A stretch of 64,000 nucleotides of DNA from Leptothrix discophora (GCF_030705305.1 NZ_JAUZEE010000004.1:310001-374000), one strand, 5' to 3'. Counted from the first letter of the stretch, positions 28,929 through 37,815 are shown. Notes: generated by a model not told the origin, from the letters alone. A program made the numbers and translations.

Positions 28929-30440
28929 TCATTGCGGGTGCTGCCGTCGAGGAAGCACCACCCAAAAGTCCCGTGAGCGACGCGGCACGACGACCGACGG
29001 GTTGAACGTCGTGGGGGTACCGGACCCCGGGGTCGGTGACACCGGCCGACCCTTCGAAGGGGGCCCGTCGGCGTCCAGAATGGGGTCGGAACGGACCCTC
29101 TCACTGGCCCAGCGATGGGCTTCCCCGAAGATCGCCTGCAGCGACAGGGCCAGCCCCGGCATCGCGGCCAACGGTCCCGGCAGCCAGCCGGAGGGCTGCC
29201 TGACATGGCCCTGGACGAACGCCAGCAGGGCACCCAGCAGGCCGCTGCGTTGACGCGCCGCCTGTTCGATGCGGGCACCGGCGCGCACGCCGTGGTCCGG
29301 ATCGCGGTAGGCGATGCCCAGGGTGGTCCGGATGTGGTCCAGCAGGCCCAGCATGTAGGCCTCGTCGGACAGCGCGACCTGGGTCGGCGCGACGCGTCGC
29401 GCCAGCAAGGCCATCAGGCGGGCGTTGACCAGGCCGACATAGGTCCATGGCCGATCGGCCAGGCCGGTGTCGGTCAGCGTCAGCACCGCGAGCCAGGCCT
29501 GCAACTGGTGACGCGGCAGCATGCGGATCAGGTCGGCCAGGCAGTTGGGCGCGTCCATCGGCGAGAGCCGGTGGTCGGACATGCCGGCCAACTGCCAGAC
29601 CCGCAATGCGGTCGCTGGATCGGCCGCCAGGGCGATCGCGATCGACTCGTTCGACGCGCCGTGCTGAATCAGGAGTTGCAGTCGCCGGATGACCTGGCGC
29701 GAGCACGCCGGCAGGCAGGGCGCCTTGACGACCGAGGGACGTGCGATGCCATGGCCCTGCATCAGGTCGAAGCCCAGCGCCTTGGCGGCGTCGATGTCGG
29801 CCTGGGTCTCGAGCTTCTCGGCGATCAGCTTGACGCCATGCCATCGGGCCAGCGTGAGCATGGCCGGCAAGTTCGCCGGGGCGGTCAGGCGCCAGTCGAT
29901 CTTGATGAACTCGACCCACTCGATCAGCGTCCAGCGCGTATCCAGCGGCGAATCGATGTCGTCCAACGCGAAACGGTAGCCGCGCTGATGCAGATCGCGG
30001 ACCCGCGCGATGACCTCGGGCGTGGCGACGATGGTCTCGAGCAGCTCGATGACCGCCCAGTCCGGCGAGACCGCCTCGACGACCGGGCCCATCAGCGTGG
30101 CCAGGTCGACGTTGACGAACCAGGTCAGGCCGCGCGCACGCCGGGGCAGACCCAGGTCCAGCACCGCGGTGGCGAGCACCTCGCAGGTCGCCTGCAGACC
30201 GGAGGTGATGCCGCGCGCGTCGTCGTGGTCACCGCCACGAAACAGCAGCTCATGACCCAAGGCGAGGCCATCGCGGTCCGCGATCACCTGCAGGCCGACC
30301 TGGCGCGGCTCGGGTTGACGCGCGAGTTCCGGCGCGCGGTCCGCAGCCGCTGCGGGCGTGTCGACCGGTTGGACGATGCGCAGGGGCACGGTGCGCTCGA
30401 AGTCGAACGGGCGGGTGGGCATCGGCAAGGTGTGGGCCAT
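28929..30440 (-). CDS. EAL-HDOD (YuxH-type) signalling protein with catalytic positions largely kept
   Basis: 503 residues. The N-terminal half is an EAL domain with diverged signatures but acidic and polar residues at the usual positions: GHELLFRG (for EALLR), FVNVD (Asn), VIELLE (for ELTE), ALDDID (for DDFG), FIKIDW (Lys), IAEKLE (for AEGVE) and LMQGHG (for QGY). The C-terminal half, from about residue 235, is an HDOD domain (ASNESIAIALAADPATALRVW). The last 50 residues are Pro/Arg-rich and probably disordered. Family members hydrolyse or only bind cyclic di-GMP. Here activity is possible but not certain. It lies between a degenerate paralogue upstream and the MotA-like gene downstream, all minus strand, which suggests cyclic di-GMP control of the adhesin locus. 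The ATG at 30440 has a weak ribosome site; the ATG six codons inside is an alternative. Confidence 0.82.
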   Translation of the reverse strand: MAHTLPMPTRPFDFERTVPLRIVQPVDTPAAAADRAPELARQPEPRQVGLQVIADRDGLALGHELLFRGGDHDDARGITSGLQATCEVLATAVLDLGLPRRARGLTWFVNVDLATLMGPVVEAVSPDWAVIELLETIVATPEVIARVRDLHQRGYRFALDDIDSPLDTRWTLIEWVEFIKIDWRLTAPANLPAMLTLARWHGVKLIAEKLETQADIDAAKALGFDLMQGHGIARPSVVKAPCLPACSRQVIRRLQLLIQHGASNESIAIALAADPATALRVWQLAGMSDHRLSPMDAPNCLADLIRMLPRHQLQAWLAVLTLTDTGLADRPWTYVGLVNARLMALLARRVAPTQVALSDEAYMLGLLDHIRTTLGIAYRDPDHGVRAGARIEQAARQRSGLLGALLAFVQGHVRQPSGWLPGPLAAMPGLALSLQAIFGEAHRWASERVRSDPILDADGPPSKGRPVSPTPGSGTPTTFNPSVVVPRRSRDFWVVLPRRQHPQ

Positions 30441-30578
30441 GGGGGTCGACTGCGATGAGCCGGTGAGAGATGCGGTGGAGGACCCGGCCGCGCTGGTCGG
30501 GATGAGCAGCGGGCCGGAAGTCAGGACAAGCGGCTCGCGGCGAGCGGAGCGGCGATGAGCGGAGCGGCGATGCGCGCG

Positions 30579-32066
30579 TCAGCGCCGTTCGGCTCGGCGA
30601 CGCGTCGCCGCCGACCGTGGGTCGATCCCCGCCGAGGCGGCCGGCAAGGTGATCTCGCGGTCGACGACCCACTGGCCGACTTCCTCGAAGAGGTCGGCGA
30701 TGGCGGTGGCCGGTGCGGCTTGCTCGCCACCGGACATCAGCCGCTGGCCGATGTCGAGCACCGCGCCCAGCAGGCACTGGCGGCGGATCCAGGCGTCCTC
30801 GAGGGCGTGACTCATCAGCGGCATGGCCGTGCCGCCAGCCATGCGCTCGGGCAGGGTCAGGCGGAAATGCGCCACCAGGCCGAGCAGCGCGGCTTGCCGG
30901 TGCAGGTCGGGATAGGCCGGTGCCAGCCGTTCGGCCAGCAATTGCATGAAGCACGACAGGTGCATGGCACCCTCAGCCCAACCCGCTGGCGACCTCACGA
31001 TGCGCAGGCGCGCTTCGAGCGCCAGCCCGTCCAGCCAGTTCGACAGGAAGCGTCCACGCAGAACGCGGACCAGGTCGAGGATGGAGTCGGGGCGGTGGGC
31101 GCGGCCGTTCAGGCCGTCGCAGGCCAGGATCATCAGGCGCAGCACCAGCGCCGGATCCTGTGCGGCCAGCTCGGCCAGGTCGGCGTCCGTTGCATCCGTC
31201 GCCAACAGGTTGCGCAGCTGGTCGATACGAAGCAGGCTGCACGGCGGCAGTTGCTCGCGCGAGGTGCTGGCCGGACGCGACAGCAGCGTGCCGGAATAGG
31301 CATGCACGCCCAGCGCGCGGTATTCGCGGAAGGCGTCGAGCCGGTCGATGCCACGCAGGTAGACGCGCCGGTCGGCGATGTCGGGCCAGAGCGCCAGCAG
31401 GGCCGAACGGTCGCTGGCGGCGATGTCGATCTGGATCCACTGGACGTGGTCGATCAGTGCCAGGACCCGCGCCGAAGGCTGGCCGATGCAGGGCAGCGAG
31501 AAGGTGAAGCCGCGCGCACGCAGGTCATCGAGACGGTCCAGCAGAGACGGTGTGGGCCGCACCTGGGCCGGAAGCTGGACGATCGCCCAGGACGGGTCGA
31601 GCAGCTCGACCAGCGGTCCGGCCAGCAGTTCCTCGGAGACGTCGATGAAGAAGGGATGGCCTTCGCAGAGGTTGCGCAGGCCGACCGAGAAGACCAGGTC
31701 GCACAGCCCCGTGATCCAGGCCGCCGGGGTCGGCGGCAAGAGGGTCTCGCGGGCCAGCGGCAGCACGTGCAGCGCCACCTCGTGGCCCAGGCTGTTGACC
31801 ACCTTGACCGTCCGGACCGACACGTGCGGCATCTGGATGGCCACTGGCGAGTGGTTCGGGGATGCCGCCGTCGCACCGGGGTTCACGCCCGCGGCCGGCG
31901 GCAAGGTGGCCGGTTCAGGCAGCAGCGCCGCATCGAACTCGCCCTGCGCTGGAGCCGCCGGCAGGACCGGCAACGCGTGCGCTGCGCACGGTACGGAGGC
32001 CGCAATGTCCAGGCTTTCGCTCGGGCGTTGCGGGGTCGTGCAGGGAGAGGGGACGTCGGGTCGCAT
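30579..32066 (-). CDS. Degenerate EAL-HDOD protein, probably no phosphodiesterase activity
   Basis: 495 residues from the ATG at 32066, chosen for AGGAGCT 7 nt upstream; the frame stays open to 32153 without a better start. After a low-complexity N-terminus of about 75 residues, the layout matches the downstream EAL-HDOD gene, but the key positions are lost: GHEVALH for EAL, FFIDVS (Asp in place of Asn), IVQLPA for ELTE, FSLPCIG for DDFG, WIQIDI (Gln in place of Lys), YLRGID for AEGVE and AYSGTL for QGY. An HDOD-like C-terminal part follows (LAELAAQDPALVLRLM). It reads as a paralogue turned into a receptor or partner. The gap to the next gene is 138 bp. Confidence 0.75.
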   Translation of the reverse strand: MRPDVPSPCTTPQRPSESLDIAASVPCAAHALPVLPAAPAQGEFDAALLPEPATLPPAAGVNPGATAASPNHSPVAIQMPHVSVRTVKVVNSLGHEVALHVLPLARETLLPPTPAAWITGLCDLVFSVGLRNLCEGHPFFIDVSEELLAGPLVELLDPSWAIVQLPAQVRPTPSLLDRLDDLRARGFTFSLPCIGQPSARVLALIDHVQWIQIDIAASDRSALLALWPDIADRRVYLRGIDRLDAFREYRALGVHAYSGTLLSRPASTSREQLPPCSLLRIDQLRNLLATDATDADLAELAAQDPALVLRLMILACDGLNGRAHRPDSILDLVRVLRGRFLSNWLDGLALEARLRIVRSPAGWAEGAMHLSCFMQLLAERLAPAYPDLHRQAALLGLVAHFRLTLPERMAGGTAMPLMSHALEDAWIRRQCLLGAVLDIGQRLMSGGEQAAPATAIADLFEEVGQWVVDREITLPAASAGIDPRSAATRRRAERR

Positions 32067-32182
32067 CGCATTCAGCTCCTCGTCGCCACCGGCATGAAAC
32101 CGGCATGAAACGACAGTGAATGCAGTGTGCTGAGCGCCCCCCGGACCGCCCACTACCTATTGCGACGGTTGTGTGTCACCCG

Positions 32183-32234
32183 CCTACAGCTTTTTGTAGG
32201 CCCTGCCAAAGCAGGCCTGGCGGACCCGTCCGCC
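32183..32234 (-). terminator. Hairpin cluster downstream of the 32242-33285 dehydrogenase gene
   Basis: GGCGGAC/GTCCGCC forms a tight stem at 32219-32234, and CCTACA/TGTAGG forms another at 32183-32200 with a T-rich loop. They follow the stop codon of the dehydrogenase and precede the EAL-HDOD gene on the same strand. No clean U-tract follows, so termination is only suggested. Confidence 0.35.
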
Positions 32235-32241
32235 CGCCGGA

Positions 32242-33285
32242 TCAGGCGATCGTTTCGACCTGCCCGCTGTGCAGCGAACGCGTGATCGCCAGGCCGATGC
32301 GGGTGGCTTCCATCGCGTCCGACAGCGTCAGGTCCAGCGGTGCCACGCCGCGGCAGGCGGCCACGAAGGCGTTGATCTCGCGGGTGAAGGCACCCTCGAA
32401 GCGGGCATGGAAATCGGGCAGCACGGCATGGCCGACACCGCGCGCATCGCTGCGGATCACGCGGTCCAGCGCGGCGTGTTCGCCGACCATGAGCTTGCCG
32501 GCCGTGCCGATGATCTCGGTGGTGGTCTCGTGGCCATGGGCGAAGGTGCGCGAGGCATAGAAGACCGCGCGGGCGCCGCCCTCGAACTCGACGATGGCCA
32601 GGCCGTTGTCGACGTCGCCGCATTCGGCCAGGCCGGGATGCATCGCGATGGTGCCGCTGGCGAAGGCGCGCAGTGCCTTGGGCCGGCCGAGCATCCAGCG
32701 CGCCAGGTCGATGTCGTGAACGCTGCAGTCCATGTAGATGCCGCCCGACGTCGGCGCGAAGCGCACGAAGAAGCCGTCCGGGTCGTTCTGGTCGCAGGTC
32801 TGCGAGCGCACGAGAAAGGGTCGACCGATCTCGCCGGCGGCGATCGCGGCCTGGGCGTTCTGGTAGCTGGCGTCGAAGCGGCGCACGAAGCCGACCATCG
32901 CGACCTGGCCGGGATGCTGCTCGGCCACGGCCAGCACGCGTTCGCAGTCCGGCACGTTCAGCGCCAGCGGCTTCTCGACGAAGACGTGCTTGCCGGCCTT
33001 CAGCGCGGCGATGGTCTGGTCGGCATGCAGCGACGTCGGCGTGACCAGCACGACCGCGTCGATGTCCGGGTCGGCCAGGAAGGCGTCGAAGTCGGCATGC
33101 ACGCGCTGCACGCCCAGCGAGGTCCGCGCGTGCTCGCGTTCGGCCTCGACCGGGCTGCAGGCCGAGACCAGCTGGACATGACGGGTCGTGAAGGCCAGCG
33201 CCTCGGCATGGCGGCGGCCGAGCCGGCCGAGGCCGGCGATGCCCACGCGCAGGTGGCCGGTGATGGGGGCGTTCGATGTCGTCAT
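32242..33285 (-). CDS. Gfo/Idh/MocA-family NAD(P)-dependent dehydrogenase (inositol-type)
   Basis: 347 residues. The N-terminal Rossmann fold starts with VGIAGLGRLGRRHAEAL. The family motif VFVEKPLALNV supplies the conserved Glu-Lys-Pro, and the catalytic-site pattern GGIYMDCSVHDIDLARWMLG includes the Asp and His usual in inositol dehydrogenases. The gene follows iolG by 27 bp, so both are probably on one transcript. Likely substrates are an inositol stereoisomer, a methylated inositol or an inosamine; which one cannot be told from sequence. MocA of the rhizopine pathway and IolX/IolW-type enzymes belong to the same superfamily. Confidence 0.85.
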   Translation of the reverse strand: MTTSNAPITGHLRVGIAGLGRLGRRHAEALAFTTRHVQLVSACSPVEAEREHARTSLGVQRVHADFDAFLADPDIDAVVLVTPTSLHADQTIAALKAGKHVFVEKPLALNVPDCERVLAVAEQHPGQVAMVGFVRRFDASYQNAQAAIAAGEIGRPFLVRSQTCDQNDPDGFFVRFAPTSGGIYMDCSVHDIDLARWMLGRPKALRAFASGTIAMHPGLAECGDVDNGLAIVEFEGGARAVFYASRTFAHGHETTTEIIGTAGKLMVGEHAALDRVIRSDARGVGHAVLPDFHARFEGAFTREINAFVAACRGVAPLDLTLSDAMEATRIGLAITRSLHSGQVETIA

Positions 33286-33312
33286 GTCAGCGGTCTCTTC
33301 AGGTGGTTGGAA

Positions 33313-34308
33313 TCAGAGCTGGATCGGCTGGCCGCTGTTGGCGCTCTCGGTCGCCGCGTCGGCCAGGATCTGCGCCTTCACGCCGTCGGCCACCGTGGTG
33401 CGGAAGGGCGCGCCGGTCTGCAGGCAGTCGAAGAAGTGGGCGATCTCGGCCTTGTAGGCGGCGGCATAGCGCTGCAGGAAGAAGGCCTCGGGCTTGTCGG
33501 CACGCACGCCCTGGGCATCCCACTGCACGACCTGGCTGGGCGTGTGGTTGCCGCACTGGAGCATGCCGGCCGATCCCAGCACCTCGAAGCGCTGGTCGTA
33601 GCCGTAGGCGGCACGGCGGCTGGTGTTGATCTGGCAGAGACGGCCCTTCTTCGTGCGGATCGTCACGGCGGTGCTGTCGTAGTCGCCCAGGCCGGCGATG
33701 GCCGGGTCGGTCAGCACCGAGCCGGAGGCACTCAGCCAGTCGGCCTCGTCGCCGTCGGCGCAGAGGATCCAGCGGAACACGTCCAGGTCGTGGATCAGCA
33801 TGTCGCGGAAGATGCCACCGGAGGCCTTGATGTATTCGGCCGGCGGGGCGCCCGGGTCGCGGCTGGTGATGATCAGCATCTCGGGATTGCCGATCTCGCC
33901 GCGGTCCATGCGGGTGCGGGCCTCGTTGAAGGTCGGGTCGAAGCGGCGCTGGAAGCCGATCATGCAGGCCACGCCGGCGGCCTTGACGGCCTCGCCGCAG
34001 GCGATGGCGCGCGGCACCGACAGGTCGACCGGCTTCTCGCAGAAGATGTGCTTGCCGGCGGCGGCCGCGCGGTTGATCAGGTCCGAATGGGTCGACGTCG
34101 GCGAGGTGATCGCCACCGCGTCGATGGACGGGTCGGCCAGCACCGCCTCGATGGTCGAGACCTGCGCGCCGAGCTGCTGCGCGAGCTGCGCGGCGCTGTC
34201 GCCCATCGGGTCACAGATGGACTGGAGCTTCACGCCAGGCAGCGAAGCCAGGTTGGTGGCGTGGATGCGGCCGATGCGGCCAGCGCCAAAGACGGCGACG
34301 TTCTTCAT
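33313..34308 (-). CDS. iolG: Inositol 2-dehydrogenase IolG
   Basis: 331 residues, the usual family length. NAD-binding motif VFGAGRIGRIHATNL at the N-terminus, HIFCEKPVDLSV with the conserved EKP, and GGIFRDMLIHDLDVFRW with the catalytic Asp/His pair. IolG oxidises myo-inositol to 2-keto-myo-inositol (scyllo-inosose), the first step of the pathway; some IolG enzymes also oxidise D-chiro-inositol. GAGGAG lies upstream of the ATG at 34308. It is transcribed divergently from the IolI-like gene, from a promoter carrying an IolR-type operator. Confidence 0.9.
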   Translation of the reverse strand: MKNVAVFGAGRIGRIHATNLASLPGVKLQSICDPMGDSAAQLAQQLGAQVSTIEAVLADPSIDAVAITSPTSTHSDLINRAAAAGKHIFCEKPVDLSVPRAIACGEAVKAAGVACMIGFQRRFDPTFNEARTRMDRGEIGNPEMLIITSRDPGAPPAEYIKASGGIFRDMLIHDLDVFRWILCADGDEADWLSASGSVLTDPAIAGLGDYDSTAVTIRTKKGRLCQINTSRRAAYGYDQRFEVLGSAGMLQCGNHTPSQVVQWDAQGVRADKPEAFFLQRYAAAYKAEIAHFFDCLQTGAPFRTTVADGVKAQILADAATESANSGQPIQL

Positions 34309-34395
34309 GGGGTCTCCTCGACGGGGGCGGGTGTGCAGGCAGGACGGAAGGCGGGGTTCACGGGCGGTGGGGAGGCCACCCGGAACGCGGATCGG

Positions 34396-34444
34396 ACTAT
34401 AGCGAGCCGACCCATCGTTTTGGAATTTTTTTTCTGATATTCCA
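34396..34444. promoter_or_regulatory. iolG promoter with IolR-type operator
   Basis: In the 353-bp divergent space (34309-34661), the minus strand has a -10 candidate TATAGT (34401-34396). Exactly 16 nt plus AAAA upstream of it ends a GGAA-N6-TTCT site (34422-34435). The core TTTTGGAA-N6-TTCTGA (34418-34437) recurs at 49579-49598 with identical distance to that promoter's -10. TGGAAT also pairs with ATTCCA at 34439-34444. S. meliloti IolR, an RpiR-type repressor, is known to bind GGAA-N6-TTCC. The site covers the -35 region, which fits repression. Confidence 0.65.
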
Positions 34445-34564
34445 GATCAGTGAACTCAGTTTCATCGCAGCCTGACGGCGCATCACCTAGGGAAAACACG
34501 AAGATCGTGCCGTCGACGGCGACAAGCATCGCCTTCGCTTGAGCAAAAAAGGTCAAGGCCGTGC

Positions 34565-34600
34565 CGGACAAGGCCGTGGCCGCACCCTAGAGTCGGCGCC
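34565..34600 (+). promoter_or_regulatory. Promoter of the IolI-like gene and LacI regulator
   Basis: CGGACA (34565-34570) and TAGAGT (34588-34593) are separated by 17 nt and fit a sigma-70 promoter, with a leader of about 68 nt. The sequence right after the -10, TCGGCGCC, is shared with the iolC promoter (TAGACTCGGCGCC at 49634). The rest of the 34309-34661 gap holds only the iolG promoter and unassigned sequence. Confidence 0.45.
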
Positions 34601-34661
34601 ATGCCAGCCACCGTGCGTGGCCGCTTTTGCCAACCCGTCGTCACGACCCTGGAGACACCGC

Positions 34662-35495
34662 ATGTCCGCCCTCCGCTTCTGCCTGAACCGCATGTCCGCC
34701 CCGCGCATGGCCTTCGAGGCCTATGCCGCCATGACCCGCCGGCTGGGCGTGCAGGCCATCGAGATCCGCAACGACCTGGGCGGTGTCGAGATCACCGACG
34801 GCACGCCGGCCGCCACGATCGGCGCCATCGCCCGTGACCACGGCCTGGTGATCCGCTCGATCAACGCGCTGCAGCGCTTCGAGCAGTTCACCGCCGAGCG
34901 CGAGGCCGAAGCCATCGAGCTGGCCCGCTACGCCCGCGACTGCGGCGCCGAGGCGCTGGTGCTCTGCCCCACCAACAGCCGCGCCGACCGGCGCTCGGCC
35001 GACGAGCGCCATGCCGCGCTGGTGCATGCGCTGAAGTCGCTCAAGCCCATCCTGGCCGACCACGGCATCGTCGGCCTGGTCGAGCCGCTGGGCTTCGAGG
35101 AATGCGCCGTGCGCCGCAAGTCGCAGGCCGTGCGCGCCTTCGAGGAGATCGGCGCCGACGCGACCTTCCGCCTGGTCCACGACACCTTCCACCACCACCT
35201 CGCCGGCGAAGGCCTGTTCTTCCCGCAGTGGACCGGCCTGATCCACATCTCCGGCGTCGAGGACTCGGCCGTGACCGTGCCCGACATGCGCGACGGCCAC
35301 CGCGTGCTCGTCGGCTCGGCCGACCGGCTGGGCAACCCGGCACAGATCCGCCGCCTGCTGGACGCCGGCTACGCGGGCTACGTGTCCTTCGAGCCCTTCG
35401 CGGAATCGGTCGCGGCCTCGGCCTCGATCGAGGCGGAACTGGCCGCCAGCATGGCCTGGCTGGACGCCTCGGTGGCGACCGCTCAGCCGGCCTGA
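34662..35495 (+). CDS. IolI-like inosose isomerase (xylose-isomerase-like TIM barrel)
   Basis: 277 residues from the ATG at 34662, with GGAG 7 nt upstream; IolI is about 278 residues. Matching features are FCLNR near the start, QAIEIRND, RSINALQRF, the probable metal ligands in LVEPLGFEE (Glu), LVHDTFHHHLAG (Asp/His), LIHISGVED (His) and VSFEPFAE (Glu). B. subtilis IolI interconverts 2-keto-myo-inositol and 1-keto-D-chiro-inositol, letting D-chiro-inositol enter the pathway. MocC of the rhizopine pathway is also a TIM barrel of this superfamily, so the exact substrate is open. A LacI-type regulator follows 31 bp downstream. Confidence 0.72.
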   Translation: MSALRFCLNRMSAPRMAFEAYAAMTRRLGVQAIEIRNDLGGVEITDGTPAATIGAIARDHGLVIRSINALQRFEQFTAEREAEAIELARYARDCGAEALVLCPTNSRADRRSADERHAALVHALKSLKPILADHGIVGLVEPLGFEECAVRRKSQAVRAFEEIGADATFRLVHDTFHHHLAGEGLFFPQWTGLIHISGVEDSAVTVPDMRDGHRVLVGSADRLGNPAQIRRLLDAGYAGYVSFEPFAESVAASASIEAELAASMAWLDASVATAQPA

Positions 35496-35526
35496 CGCGA
35501 GGGCCGGACGCAGCGGAGCGACGACC

Positions 35527-36672
35527 ATGAGCGCCACGACGTCGCATCATCCGGCGATGGTCCGTCGCAAGCGCTCTGCCCGATTCATCGAGATCGCCGC
35601 CGCTGCCGGCGTCAGCATCTCGACCGTCAACCGCGTGCTCAACGAGCGCGGCAGCGTCTCGTCCGAGACCCGCGCCCGTGTCGTCGCCGCAGCCAAGCAA
35701 CTGGGCGTGCCGCGCGTGCTGCCCGATCCGCGCCATGGCCTGACCCGCTATGACGTGATCCTCGCGGCCAGCCCGACGCCCTACTTCGGCCGCCTGGAAC
35801 TGGCCTTGCAGCGCAGCGCGCAGATGCTGGACACGCGCATCGTGATCCACCGCCACCGGGTCGACGCGGCCGACGAGGCGGCGCTGCTGCAGGCCATCGG
35901 CCAGCCTCGCCACCGACGCGACGGCCTGATGGTCGCGCTGCACGACAGCGCCGCGGTGCGCGAGGCCCTGCGGGCCCAGCGCGAGCGCGGCATCCCGGTG
36001 GTGACGCTCATGAGCGCGATCGGCGCGCCGGGCGAGATCGACGGCCTGCGCTACGTCGGCATCGACAACCTGCGCGCCGGCCGCACCGCCGGCCACTTCA
36101 TCGGTCGCATGACGCCGGCCAGCGCCGGCCCGGGCCATGTCCTGCTGCTGACCCATCGCCTGAGTTACCGCGCGCATGCCGAACGCATCGAGGGCTGCCG
36201 GCAGGTGCTGGCCGGGCGCCACCCGCACCTGACGCTGGCCGAGCCGGTCGAGTGCCTGGACGATGCCGACCGCAACCAGCTGGCGGTGCAGCAGGCACTG
36301 CAGGCCAGCCGCCGCGACGGCCTGCCGCTGGTGGCGATCTATCACAGCGGCGCGGGCAGCTCCGGCATCGCGCGGGCGCTGCAACAGGCGCGTGGCCTGC
36401 TGCCGCGCCGCGTCACCTGGATCGGCCACGAGTTGAGCGACGACCACCGCCGCTGGCTGCGCGAGGACCTGCTGGACCTCGCCATCGACCAGGACCCGGA
36501 CGGCCAGATCGTCGCCGGCCTGCACCACCTGCTGCATGCCAGCGGCTACGTCGATGACGCGCCGCGCGACGAGCCGAACGACTTCCGGCTGTTCTGCGCC
36601 GAGAACCTGCGTGAACTGCCGCCCTACCTGGACGGACCGCTGCATGCACCGCTCGAGAAGATCGTCCGCTGA
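35527..36672 (+). CDS. LacI-family transcriptional regulator
   Basis: 381 residues. The N-terminal helix-turn-helix FIEIAAAAGVSISTVNRVLN is a clear LacI DNA-binding motif, followed by a hinge and a periplasmic-binding-protein-like ligand domain (YVGIDNLRAGRTAGHFIGRM, VAIYHSGAGSSGIARAL). The ligand domain resembles those that sense sugars and inositols. It lies 31 bp after the IolI-like gene and is probably co-transcribed. GGAG lies 8 nt before the ATG. The effector is unknown; an inositol or keto-inositol is the natural guess. Confidence 0.85.
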   Translation: MSATTSHHPAMVRRKRSARFIEIAAAAGVSISTVNRVLNERGSVSSETRARVVAAAKQLGVPRVLPDPRHGLTRYDVILAASPTPYFGRLELALQRSAQMLDTRIVIHRHRVDAADEAALLQAIGQPRHRRDGLMVALHDSAAVREALRAQRERGIPVVTLMSAIGAPGEIDGLRYVGIDNLRAGRTAGHFIGRMTPASAGPGHVLLLTHRLSYRAHAERIEGCRQVLAGRHPHLTLAEPVECLDDADRNQLAVQQALQASRRDGLPLVAIYHSGAGSSGIARALQQARGLLPRRVTWIGHELSDDHRRWLREDLLDLAIDQDPDGQIVAGLHHLLHASGYVDDAPRDEPNDFRLFCAENLRELPPYLDGPLHAPLEKIVR

Positions 36673-36703
36673 GCCGCGCCGCCCGGCGCTGGCGTGCGGC
36701 TCA
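36670..36703. terminator. Bidirectional hairpin containing both convergent stop codons
   Basis: TGAGCCGC (36670-36677) pairs perfectly with GCGGCTCA (36696-36703). The outer ends of the stem are the TGA of the LacI gene and the TCA (minus-strand TGA) of the RpiR gene. A GC-rich inner stem is also possible. No U-tract follows on either strand. Confidence 0.5.
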
Positions 36704-37591
36704 GGTGGCCGTGTCGCGCACCGCGCCGGACAGGGTGGTCGGCCGGTACGGCAGTTCGAGCCGGTAGGCCAGGGCGATGAACAGGCTCTGCGCCAGGCCC
36801 ATCGTGCTGGTCAGCGAACGGAAGCCGAAGGTCGAGTTGTCCTGCACCACCAGCGCGACCTGGGCCTCGCGGGCCAGCGGGCTCATGCGGCTGTCGGTGA
36901 TCGCGATCAGCTTGGCGCCACGCTGCACCGCCTGCTGGGCCACCGTGACCGTCTCCTCGGCATAGGGCGCGAAGGAGATCGCGATGATCACGTCGCCGGC
37001 CCGCACCGAGCGGGTCTGGCCCTCGTGCATGCTGCCCATCGCGCTGACCAGCATGATCCGCTTGTCGGTGTGCTGCAGCGCGTAGTCGAGGTAGACGGCG
37101 ACCGAGAAGCTGCGCCGCGAGCCGCAGATCCAGATCACGTCGGTCTCGGCCAGCAGGTCGACCGCGAGCTTGAAGGCCGGGCCGCTCAGGTCGTGCTGAA
37201 GCTCCTGCATGCCGGCGATGCTGCCGCCGAGGAACTCGTGCGCGATCTCGACCGCCGACAGGCTGCCCGCGCCGGAGTCGATCACCTCGCGGATGCGGGC
37301 CTTGTAGTTGCGGCTCGGCGCGATCTGCTGGCTCAGGCCGTCGCGGAAGATGCGCTGCAGCTCGGTGTAGCCGCTGAAGCCGAAATGCTTGGCGAAGCGC
37401 ACGACCGCCGAAGGCTGCACGCCGCACTGCGCGGCAACTTCCTGGATGCCCTCGAGCCCGAGGTGGTCGCGGTGCTGCTCGACATGCCGGGCGATCAGCT
37501 TGAGCTGCTTGCTCAGGCTCTCGTATTCCTCGGAGATGCGCTTGAGGAGCTGGTCGACGGTGAGCTTCTGCGGAGCGATGTCAGGCGTCAT
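36701..37591 (-). CDS. RpiR-family transcriptional regulator, probable IolR
   Basis: 296 residues from the ATG at 37591; an in-frame GTG at 37642 would add 17 residues. The N-terminal RpiR helix-turn-helix lies in EVAAQCGVQPSAVVRFAKHF. The C-terminal SIS sugar-isomerase domain (WICGSRRSFSVAVYLDYAL, VIIAISFAPYAEETVTVAQ) would bind a phosphorylated sugar or inositol-derived ligand. RpiR-type IolR proteins repress iol genes in proteobacteria. GGAA-N6-TTCC-like sites in the cluster, including one in this gene's own upstream region, support that role. It is transcribed divergently from the FAD reductase gene. Confidence 0.85.
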   Translation of the reverse strand: MTPDIAPQKLTVDQLLKRISEEYESLSKQLKLIARHVEQHRDHLGLEGIQEVAAQCGVQPSAVVRFAKHFGFSGYTELQRIFRDGLSQQIAPSRNYKARIREVIDSGAGSLSAVEIAHEFLGGSIAGMQELQHDLSGPAFKLAVDLLAETDVIWICGSRRSFSVAVYLDYALQHTDKRIMLVSAMGSMHEGQTRSVRAGDVIIAISFAPYAEETVTVAQQAVQRGAKLIAITDSRMSPLAREAQVALVVQDNSTFGFRSLTSTMGLAQSLFIALAYRLELPYRPTTLSGAVRDTAT

Positions 37592-37705
37592 GGAAGGCGG
37601 CCCTGTGGTGGCTCGGCCGGGTCGGCCGGGAACGGTTGTCACACGATTGTACGAAGCGGGTTTTCAGGATCCTGTCGGCATAGAACCGAGTTTTCCCCTA
37701 GTCTC

Positions 37706-37750
37706 GCAAATAGAAATCTGTTTGCAATGCAGAGGGTCGATTCCTAGAAT
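37706..37750 (+). promoter_or_regulatory. Promoter of the reductase-PanB-purU operon with IolR-like site
   Basis: TTGCAA (37722-37727), a 17-nt spacer and TAGAAT (37745-37750) form a good sigma-70 promoter. AGAA-N6-TTGC (37712-37725), a two-mismatch version of GGAA-N6-TTCC, overlaps the -35. It also lies in an inverted repeat GCAAA-N10-TTTGC (37706-37725). The distance from operator to -10 (19 nt) nearly matches the 20 nt seen at the iolG and ABC promoters. Confidence 0.6.
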
Positions 37751-37815
37751 CGATCGCCAGCCGGACCGCCGTCCGGGCCTTCCGTTCCCACCTCACATCC
37801 GCACGCGAGCGCCTC

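Noticed and set aside
34487-34500. CTAGGGAAAA element and similar CCCTAG words near 37694 and 49606 as a common operator
   Set aside because: The matches are short, differ in length and strand, and do not keep a constant distance to promoters, unlike the GGAA-N6-TTCC sites.
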